In this document: positions 7,851 to 13,614 of the stretch, one piece after another
Layout: every line of letters starts with the position of its first letter
Numbering within the stretch: position 1 is the stretch's first letter
Source: CAYSUS01 sp964434165
GTDB lineage: Bacteria > Planctomycetota > Planctomycetia > Pirellulales > Thermoguttaceae
Length of the DNA: 16,875 bases
Assembly: GCA_964434165.1 (NCBI GenBank)
Contig: CAYSUS010000135.1
Coordinates: 1-16,875 of the forward strand
Direction of reading: 5' to 3'
Translations under genes and position numbers: made by a program
Notes under the pieces: model-generated
Databases searched by the model: none
The model's input: only the letters and a program-made list of their open reading frames with translations
Told to the model about the DNA's origin: nothing

Positions 7851-7896
7851 GACTTCGGAAGTCCGCGAGACTCCGGAAGTCTGTCACTCCGGAAGC
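7851..7896. repeat. Second copy of the GACTTC-S-GAAGTC dyad repeat
   Basis: A palindromic core at 7851-7863, a 5-base spacer, a second and slightly mutated core at 7869-7881, and a third decayed half-copy at about 7884-7896. The pair has the same layout and spacer length as the repeat at 2181-2213. Here too it fills the short gap between two convergent genes (7833 and 7900). Confidence 0.65.
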
Positions 7897-7899
7897 CCT

Positions 7900-9327
7900 T
7901 CAGTAATCCCGGAACGGCCCCCGCGGCTCCGCCTCCTGCATCGCCTTCTCCCACGCGGCGAACCGCGCGCGGACCATCTTCAGCACCTCGGGCTTCTCTT
8001 CGGAGAGGTCGTGCTCCTCGCCAAGATCCTCGGAGAGGTCGAAGAGCCCGCGGCCCGCCGCCGAATCGACCCACTTCCAGTCGCCCACCCGCGCGGCGCG
8101 ATCGCCGCGGCGTCTCCAGAACATCGCGCGACGAGGCGAGGGCGTCTTGCCCTGGAGCACGGGCAGCATGTCGAAGCCGTCGAGCACGACGCCCTCCGGC
8201 GGCTTCAATCCCGCCGCGCGGACGATGGTGGGGAACACCTCCAGGGCAGTGAGCAGCTCGTCGCACGTGTGTCCAGCCGGGACCTTGCCCGGGTAGCGCA
8301 CGATGCACGGCACACGCAGCCCTCCCTCGAACATCCGCGACTTGCCGGCACGCAGCGGGCGATTGTCCGCACCGCCGCCGCCACCGTTGTCGGAGAGAAA
8401 GACCACCAGCGTGCGGTCGTCAAGGTCGTACTCGTCGAGCAGCCCGAGGATCCGCCCGATCGCGTCGTCCATGCAGGTGGTTGCGGCCATGAAACCTTGG
8501 CGGCGGCGCTCCCGTTTGCTGGCGTCGGGCTTCAGCGGATACATGTCGAGGTACTTCTGCGGCGCCTGGACCGAGCCGCGGATGGCCGGGTCGAGGCTCG
8601 ACGCCGAGTGCGGGGCATTGAAGGGCAGGTAGAGGAAGAACGCGCGCCGGCGATTGGCCTTGAGGAACTTCACGGCCTCGCGCTCGAAGAGGCAGGTGCA
8701 GTAGGCGCCCTTGTCCTCCTCGGTCAAGTCGTTGCCGCGGCGCATGGACGGCACGCCGTACCGCTCGTGCGTGAAGTAGTCGATGCCCGTGTTGGCGAAG
8801 CCGTAGAACGCGTCGAAGCCCCGGGCGAGCGGCAGGAACCGCTTGAGCTGGCCCAGGTCCCACTTGCCGAAGATGCCCGACGTGTAGCCGCCCCGTGCCA
8901 GGACGCGCGGCAAGAGCACCTCGCGGACGTCCATGCCGCCGACCATCTCCCAGGAGACGGCGTAGCGCTGCGGATCGAGGCGCACGCCGAAATCCACCAC
9001 GTCGTTGCGGTACATGTCGTAGGTGCCGTTGCGCTGCGGATAGCGGCCCGTCAAAAGGCTCCCGCGCGAGGGCGTGCAGGCCGGCCAGGCGACGTAGAAG
9101 CTGGTCAGGCGCACCCCTTCGCGCGCGAGCCGATCGAGATGCGGGGTCTTCACGTCTTCGGCCCCGTAGCAGCCCAGGTCGCGGTAGCCGAGGTCGTCGG
9201 CGACGATGAGGACCACGTTGGGGGGCGCGGCAAGCGAGGCGGTGGGGGCGAGCCACGTGCAGGCGACGGTGAGCACGGCCGCGATCCAAGCGGTGTCCCT
9301 GCCCGACTGGCGCATGGTGTCGTTCAT
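7900..9327 (-). CDS. Secreted sulfatase (formylglycine type)
   Basis: A 475-residue member of the type I sulfatase / alkaline phosphatase superfamily that removes sulfate esters, most likely from sulfated polysaccharides. A signal peptide covers residues 1-33. Metal ligands are Asp44-Asp45 in VADDLGY. The maturation motif C84-T-P-S-R with GSLLTGR allows conversion of Cys84 to formylglycine by the formylglycine-generating enzyme. Downstream are APH (238-240), SDNGG (312-316) and Lys329 in RAGKSRMFEGG. One key motif differs from the usual form: GKWDLG (154-159) in place of GKWHLG. The C-terminal subdomain ends normally (GDWKWV, LFDLSEDLGEEHDLS). The ATG has AGGAG six bases upstream. It is transcribed alone; no sulfatase-maturation gene is in the window. 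Confidence 0.93.
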   Translation of the reverse strand: MNDTMRQSGRDTAWIAAVLTVACTWLAPTASLAAPPNVVLIVADDLGYRDLGCYGAEDVKTPHLDRLAREGVRLTSFYVAWPACTPSRGSLLTGRYPQRNGTYDMYRNDVVDFGVRLDPQRYAVSWEMVGGMDVREVLLPRVLARGGYTSGIFGKWDLGQLKRFLPLARGFDAFYGFANTGIDYFTHERYGVPSMRRGNDLTEEDKGAYCTCLFEREAVKFLKANRRRAFFLYLPFNAPHSASSLDPAIRGSVQAPQKYLDMYPLKPDASKRERRRQGFMAATTCMDDAIGRILGLLDEYDLDDRTLVVFLSDNGGGGGADNRPLRAGKSRMFEGGLRVPCIVRYPGKVPAGHTCDELLTALEVFPTIVRAAGLKPPEGVVLDGFDMLPVLQGKTPSPRRAMFWRRRGDRAARVGDWKWVDSAAGRGLFDLSEDLGEEHDLSEEKPEVLKMVRARFAAWEKAMQEAEPRGPFRDY

Positions 9328-9480
9328 GGGGTGGCTCCTGCGGTCGCGGTGGGCGGAGAGCGAAGCCGGCGTAGCCGTTGAACCTAGACGAACGGGCCCG
9401 CGCCGTCCAGGGCTCTCTCACCGTCCCAGCGCTTGTCGCCGATGCCTGCCCCGAAATGGCCGTGCACGTTCCTGGGAGGG

Positions 9481-9528
9481 AAAAAAGGGGGTCCTGACCC
9501 CTTTGCCCGGATGACCCCTTTGCCCGGA
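9481..9528. repeat. GGGGTC hairpin joined to a 17-bp tandem repeat
   Basis: A run of A then G (9481-9491) leads into GGGGTCCTGACCCC, a 6-bp palindrome that extends to about nine pairs including one G-T. Immediately following, a 17-bp unit is present twice without mismatch (9495-9511 and 9512-9528). The hairpin type resembles the abundant intergenic palindromes with GGGGTC/GACCCC arms seen in planctomycete genomes; that comparison is from memory. Confidence 0.65.
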
Positions 9529-9695
9529 ATCACGCACGGCGATTCAGGCCGGGGCCCGGGGGCGAGATAGAACAGTGTGAAGCGCTGCAGCGAATCGGCG
9601 CGCGAGGGGAGCCAGCCCCGCTTGCACCCCACCTGCGGTGCCCCGGCCGCGCCCGGCACGCGCAGAAAAAGTACACCTTGGCCCAATTCCGGGTA

Positions 9696-9724
9696 TTGTA
9701 CAAATGTACACTTCCTGCTAGATT
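9696..9724 (+). promoter_or_regulatory. Candidate promoter with TGTACA operator-like sites
   Basis: TTGTAC (9696-9701) is 17 bases from TAGATT (9719-9724), and TG at 9716-9717 makes an extended -10. Two copies of the palindrome TGTACA (9697-9702 and 9705-9710), two bases apart, overlap the -35, and a further GTACAC lies at 9671-9676. The surrounding DNA is unusually AT-rich for this window. The arrangement suits repression, perhaps by the HTH protein encoded at 10942. An AAGGAG ribosome binding site at 9783-9788 serves the gene at 9797. Confidence 0.45.
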
Positions 9725-9796
9725 GGGGCCGTGCGATCCAGCCGGACCCAACGGCCCGGCATGCAACCCCTTCGCGTGCGATAAGGAGCCACGGCC

Positions 9797-10945
9797 ATGC
9801 CCCCCTCTGCTGCGTGCGTTCCTGTCAGGCCGCCGACCGCGGCAGCCCCCGCCCTCCGCGCCGCCTGGACCGTCCTTCGACAGGAGGCGGAATCCTGCGG
9901 CGCCGATCCGCTGGTTGCGGCCCAGGCCCGGGGAGTGCTTGCCGCGTACGACGCGCGTTGGCGCGGCGTCGCAGGCGAGTTCAGGCCGGACCCCCCGCCG
10001 GTCCCCCGCCCGATTGTCAATCCGGCCTCGGGCCGATCCTCGCGGACCTTCTGCTTCGCTGCGGCGTGCGACGGGGTCGCGGTGCTTCCGGGGCAGCTCG
10101 CAATGCTGGCCATACGCACCGCCTCCGAGGTGATCGACGCCGAGGAGGCCCCATTCTGGCAGCGCATGGCCCTCGACGATCGGCCGGGCATGGCCGCCCT
10201 CGCGCTGGAGGCCGTGGGTCTGGACGTGGGCGGGGTGCTGCACGACGTGATCCGCCGGCCCGCGATCCAGGCGCGGCTGATCCCCAAGGGCAAGGAGCCG
10301 CGCGAGGAAGGCACGCTGCTGGAGATCCTCGTGCGGGGCACGTATCACGGCCGGAAGCTGACCGAGTCGCAGCGCGAGGCGGCCTTGGCGGGCGAGGCCC
10401 GGGAGACGCCCGACCTGTTGGCCCTGCGCGTCGAGTCCGACGCCCGAGCGCGGCCCGACCGGTACTTCCAGCGTCGCGCGGTGCCGCTGGGCGACTGCCG
10501 CGACCGCGCCGCGCGGGAGCTGTGGCGCGCGGCCGCGGCGATCCGCCGCGTCCGCCTCACCGGCGAACACCTCCGCAATCCCGACGCCTGCCTGCGGTTC
10601 GGCCGGCTGTGTCCTTATCACGCCTTCTGCACGGGGGCGTGCGGGCCGCACTCGCCGCGGTACCGCCGCCGGGAGCGATTGCATCCCGAGCTGGGCGGGG
10701 GATGGACCGGGACGGCGGACCCGGGGGTGCTCACGCCCGCGCGGGTCCAGTGTTTCCGCACTTGCCGGATGAAGCATTACCTGCGCTACGAGCTGGGCAT
10801 CGAGCCGGTGGAGGACGACTCGGGCGAGTCGCTGCGGTTCGGCCGGCTGATCCGCGCGGCGGTCGCCGCCTGGTGGCGCCAACCCCACACGGAGCGAGGC
10901 CCTGCTTGCCCGGCGAACGCCGAAGATCGAGGAGGCCCGCAATGA
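9797..10945 (+). CDS. PD-(D/E)XK nuclease homologue with permuted domains, probably inactive
   Basis: The 382-residue product matches the RecB/AddB/Cas4-like nuclease family, but the parts are in the wrong order. Residues 40-280 resemble the core and C-terminus: ACDGVAVL (90-97, the Asp motif), then LAIRTASE (104-111) where an E-x-K strand is expected, GVLHDVIRRPA (146-156), and the iron-sulfur-type cysteines C265-x6-C272-x5-C278. Residues 310-360 (GVLTPARVQCFRTC, then RYELG, SLRFGRLIRAAVAAWW) resemble the N-terminal part of the same fold, normally found before the core. Catalytic Glu and Lys are replaced by Ala105 and Arg107, and the His of the G-x-L-x-H motif by Arg353; only Asp92 remains. 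The ATG has AAGGAG eight bases upstream. Nuclease activity is unlikely. Either a repurposed binding protein or a decaying fusion of two gene copies is possible. Confidence 0.7.
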   Translation: MPPSAACVPVRPPTAAAPALRAAWTVLRQEAESCGADPLVAAQARGVLAAYDARWRGVAGEFRPDPPPVPRPIVNPASGRSSRTFCFAAACDGVAVLPGQLAMLAIRTASEVIDAEEAPFWQRMALDDRPGMAALALEAVGLDVGGVLHDVIRRPAIQARLIPKGKEPREEGTLLEILVRGTYHGRKLTESQREAALAGEARETPDLLALRVESDARARPDRYFQRRAVPLGDCRDRAARELWRAAAAIRRVRLTGEHLRNPDACLRFGRLCPYHAFCTGACGPHSPRYRRRERLHPELGGGWTGTADPGVLTPARVQCFRTCRMKHYLRYELGIEPVEDDSGESLRFGRLIRAAVAAWWRQPHTERGPACPANAEDRGGPQ

Positions 10946-11274
10946 TCCCCGACGAGAAGATCGCCGAAATCCGCCGGCTGCTGCACGAAAGCCCCCTGTC
11001 GCAGCGGCAGATCGCCCAGCAGCTCGGCGTCAGCCGCGGGACGGTCAACGCCGTGGCCACGGGCCGGCTGCGGCGGCGGCTTCAGAGCGAGTTCGCCGCG
11101 CCGCCGCCCGATCCGCTCCATCCGACGGAGCCGCCCCAGCGCTGCCCCACCTGCGGCGCCCTGGTCTATATGCCCTGCGTTGCCTGCCGCGTGCGTGCGA
11201 TTCTGGCGCGACGCCGCAGGAGGCGGACCGCGCCGCGCGAGGAGCTTGCCTGTTCGGGCGAGGCGGCCCGCTGA
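10942..11274 (+). CDS. Small HTH and zinc-ribbon DNA-binding protein
   Basis: A 110-residue protein. Residues 5-45 are a helix-turn-helix of the resolvase/homeodomain-like type (LSQRQIAQQLGVSRGTVNAV, starting at residue 19). A Pro-rich linker (53-66) leads to a zinc-binding knuckle C68-P-T-C71-x7-C79-x2-C82, and then a strongly basic run (89-95). The ATG overlaps the stop of the nuclease-like gene (ATGA), with GGAGG six bases upstream, so the two are co-translated. It is not an integrase or resolvase, because there is no catalytic domain. It may regulate its own operon or guide its partner to DNA. I recall similar HTH plus CxxC...CxxC proteins being frequent in planctomycetes, function unknown. 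Confidence 0.8.
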   Translation: MIPDEKIAEIRRLLHESPLSQRQIAQQLGVSRGTVNAVATGRLRRRLQSEFAAPPPDPLHPTEPPQRCPTCGALVYMPCVACRVRAILARRRRRRTAPREELACSGEAAR

Positions 11275-11303
11275 GCTCCGCCGCGGACCGCCTCGGTGTC
11301 ACG

Positions 11304-12404
11304 TTATTTCACGTCGAACCTGTGGACCGTCACCTCATGGTAGGTCTTGCCCGGGCGGAGCACCGTGGAGGGGAAGTCCGGCTTGTTGGGCGAGTCGGGG
11401 TAGTGCTGCGTCTCCAGGCACAGGCCGCGGCGGTTGCCCGTATAGAGCTGCACGCCCGGCTGCGTGGTGCGGACCTCCATCACGCGGCCGCTCTGGGGCT
11501 CTTCGACCACGGCGCAGAGCGACATCCGCTCGCCGGGTGTCTTGTTGAGCACATAGCAGTCGTCGTAGTAGCCGCGCTCGATCTGATCCATGCGCGAGCC
11601 GATCGTCTTCGGCTCGGCGAAGTCCATCGGCGTGTCCTTGACGTTGCGGATCTCGCCCGTGGGGATGAGGTCCTTGTCGGTGGCCAGGTAGCGGTCGGCG
11701 TTGAGCATGAGGACGTGGCCGAGGACGTCGGCCTTCGAGTCCGCCCCGGCCAGGTTCCAGTAGGCGTGGTTGGTGAGGTTCACGTGGGTGGGCTTGTCGG
11801 TGGTCGCCCGGTAGTCCATGACCAGCTCGTTGTCCGTGGTCAGCTTGTAGGTCACGGTCACTTCGAGCCGTCCCGGGAATCCGGCCTGGCCGTCCGGGCT
11901 GGTAAGTTTCAGCTCCACTCCGGCGGCCTTCTCTTCCTCAACGGGTCTGGCGCGCCAAACCCGCCAGGCATAGCCGTCCTTGCGCCCGCCGCCGTGGATG
12001 TGGTGCTTTCCGGCGTTGCGCACGACCTCGTGTTCCTTGCCGTCGAGAGTGAAGCGGGCCCCGGCGATGCGATTGGCGTATCGGCCCACCACCGAGCCCA
12101 GCAGCGGATGCCCTTGGACGTACTCCGCGAGCGATTCCTTGTGCAGGGTGATCGGGACGACATTGCCCTCTCGATCCGGGGCCATGACGGTGACGAGGGT
12201 CGCGCCCAGAGTCATCACGCGGGCCTCCAGCCCCCGGCCGTTGGTCAGGGTGTAGAGGTCCACCTTTGCATCGTCGGCCGTGGTGCCGAAGGCCTGTTTG
12301 GCGACCCTGGGCCCGGCGTCCTCGGCGCGGACGGCGCGCGCCGGGAGCGCGGCGGCGAGGACGAGCAGTGCGAGTTTGGCGATGGGGCGTTGGATGGCGT
12401 TCAC
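11304..12404 (-). CDS. galM: Secreted aldose 1-epimerase (mutarotase)
   Basis: A 366-residue galactose mutarotase-like enzyme that interconverts alpha and beta anomers of aldoses. The GTG start at 12404 is chosen because GGGAGG lies five bases upstream and a signal peptide begins there (residues 1-26, ending AVRA); longer frames would run into the divergent gene. Family motifs: GRYANRIAGARF (108-118), HHIHGGG (134-140), catalytic His213 in NLTNHAYWNLAG, Asp281 in YYDDCYVL, and catalytic Glu331 in GLCLETQHYPDSPN. Export implies it works on sugars in the periplasm, a common situation in planctomycetes. It converges on the HTH gene with a 29-bp gap and is divergent from the PHP-like gene. Confidence 0.93.
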   Translation of the reverse strand: MNAIQRPIAKLALLVLAAALPARAVRAEDAGPRVAKQAFGTTADDAKVDLYTLTNGRGLEARVMTLGATLVTVMAPDREGNVVPITLHKESLAEYVQGHPLLGSVVGRYANRIAGARFTLDGKEHEVVRNAGKHHIHGGGRKDGYAWRVWRARPVEEEKAAGVELKLTSPDGQAGFPGRLEVTVTYKLTTDNELVMDYRATTDKPTHVNLTNHAYWNLAGADSKADVLGHVLMLNADRYLATDKDLIPTGEIRNVKDTPMDFAEPKTIGSRMDQIERGYYDDCYVLNKTPGERMSLCAVVEEPQSGRVMEVRTTQPGVQLYTGNRRGLCLETQHYPDSPNKPDFPSTVLRPGKTYHEVTVHRFDVK

Positions 12405-12446
12405 GGTTGCCTCCCTGGATGTGTCTGGGACCTGATGTCGGCGGCC

Positions 12447-12490
12447 CGATCGGACGCGCCCCATTGTAGCTCCCCGGCGCCGTCCGATCG
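12447..12490. promoter_or_regulatory. 10-bp inverted repeat in the galM / PHP-like divergent gap
   Basis: CGATCGGACG (12447-12456) and CGTCCGATCG (12481-12490) are exact reverse complements, 24 bases apart. They flank ATTGTA (12463-12468), which on the minus strand reads TACAAT, a good -10 for galM. The spacing and position fit a looping or dimeric repressor site controlling galM and perhaps the rightward gene. No binding protein is known from the sequence. Confidence 0.35.
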
Positions 12491-12491
12491 A

Positions 12492-12520
12492 TTGACGAGG
12501 CCTGCATCCCCAAGCAAGAT
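12492..12520 (+). promoter_or_regulatory. Candidate promoter for the PHP-like hydrolase gene
   Basis: TTGACG (12492-12497) matches the -35 consensus at five of six positions and is 17 bases from CAAGAT (12515-12520), a weak -10. It lies 57 bases ahead of the ATG at 12577. Confidence 0.3.
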
Positions 12521-12576
12521 AGGGACGATTCGCGTACCGACCCTCCACGCCGCCCGATCCCACCGTGAGGCATCCC

Positions 12577-13482
12577 ATGCGCCGCGCCCACCGTAGTCCC
12601 TCGATCGACCGCCTCTCTCGCCGGGAGTTCCTTGCCGCCGGTGCAGCCGGCGCGGGCGCGATGGCCTTTCCCTCGCTTCGCGCGGCCCGCGCCGAGGCGA
12701 AGAGGCCCTTCCCCGCCGAGCCGTCCGGCGTGCCCCGCATCGACATGCACGTTCATCTTGACAACAGCACCATCGACAAGGTCGCCGCGCTGGGGCGCGA
12801 GCGGAACGTCAAGTTCGGCATCGTCGAGCATGCCGGCACCAAGGAGAACAAGTACCCGACCGTGCTCAGTGACGACGAGGAGCTGGACCGCTACCTCAAG
12901 ATGCTCGACGGGAAGGGCGTGTGGTGCGGCGTGCAGGCCGAGTGGATCGACTGGACCAGCGGCTTCACCAGGGAGGGCCTGGCGCGCCTGGACCACGTGC
13001 TGATGGACGCCTTTACCTTCCCCGGCAAGGACGGGAAGCGCGTCAAGCTCTGGGAGAAGGATGCCCCCGACCGGGTTGGGATCGGCGACCACGAGGCCTT
13101 CATGGACCGCTTCGTGGACTGGCACGTGGAGATCATCGCGAAGCAGCCGATCGACATCCTCGGCAACGCCACCTGGCTGCCGCGGCCGCTGGCCCCCGAC
13201 TACGACAAGCTCTGGACCCGCGAGCGAGTCGAGAAGGTGGCCGAGGCCGCGGTCAAGCACCGGGTGGCCCTGGAAATCAGCGGGTCGTACCGGCTGCCCA
13301 AGCTCCCCTGGCTGAAGATCGCCAGGAAGGTCGGGGCGACGTTCACCTTCGGGTCCAACGGCCGCTATCCCAACATGGGCAAGATCGATTACAGCCTCCA
13401 GATGGCCAAGGAGTTGGGGCTGTCGGCCGACGACGTGTTCGTCCCCGGCAAGTGGCCCAAGGCGGTCGAGCGGCGGATGTAG
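12577..13482 (+). CDS. Tat-exported PHP-like metal-dependent hydrolase
   Basis: The 301-residue product carries a twin-arginine signal (LSRREFLAAGAAGAGAMAF, residues 13-31). The mature part begins IDMHVHLD with His58-x-His60, then FGIVEHAG (Glu84, His85), His140, His183 in DWHVEII, GNATWLP (196-202), ALEISGSYRLPK (231-242) and FGSNGRYPN (258-266). This layout follows the PHP-domain superfamily (phosphoesterase-like metal hydrolases), but the usual G-H and D-A-H motifs here read G-N and N-G-R, so the metal site may be altered. The ATG at 12577 is preceded by GTGAGG at six bases; a GTG at 12565 is also in frame. The substrate is unknown. A sugar- or phosphate-related role is only suggested by its divergent neighbour galM. 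Confidence 0.75.
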   Translation: MRRAHRSPSIDRLSRREFLAAGAAGAGAMAFPSLRAARAEAKRPFPAEPSGVPRIDMHVHLDNSTIDKVAALGRERNVKFGIVEHAGTKENKYPTVLSDDEELDRYLKMLDGKGVWCGVQAEWIDWTSGFTREGLARLDHVLMDAFTFPGKDGKRVKLWEKDAPDRVGIGDHEAFMDRFVDWHVEIIAKQPIDILGNATWLPRPLAPDYDKLWTRERVEKVAEAAVKHRVALEISGSYRLPKLPWLKIARKVGATFTFGSNGRYPNMGKIDYSLQMAKELGLSADDVFVPGKWPKAVERRM

Positions 13483-13512
13483 CGTTTCACCCGCCCCGCA
13501 GCCCTTCGCGGT

Positions 13513-13541
13513 TTGACAGCCCCGCCCCTCGGGCAAACAAT
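13513..13541 (+). promoter_or_regulatory. Candidate promoter for the PQQ-like propeller gene
   Basis: A perfect -35 TTGACA (13513-13518) is 17 bases from AACAAT (13536-13541), four of six matches to the -10 consensus. It lies in the 132-bp gap after the PHP-like gene and suggests the propeller gene is transcribed separately. Confidence 0.5.
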
Positions 13542-13614
13542 CATACGAGCCCAGACCCGGGGGCAGCCCGGCGTCCGTGGTCCGGTACTTCCCATCCTTT
13601 CTCGGAGTCTTCCC

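Larger units (their letters stand above)
9328..9796. other. Intergenic region with repeats and a promoter, no gene seen
   Basis: This 469-bp gap separates the leftward sulfatase gene from the rightward nuclease-like gene. It holds a hairpin and tandem 17-bp repeat (9481-9528) and an AT-rich segment with a promoter-like sequence (about 9664-9730), both listed separately. I find no reading frame with a plausible start and product. Confidence 0.6.

Noticed and set aside
9530..10942. Minus-strand open frame across the nuclease-like gene
   Set aside because: Antisense, without motifs. The plus strand has promoter-like and ribosome binding signals and recognisable nuclease motifs.
12405..12746. 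N-terminal extension of galM to 12746
   Set aside because: It would overlap the divergent PHP-like gene and hide the signal peptide. GTG at 12404 has a good ribosome binding site.
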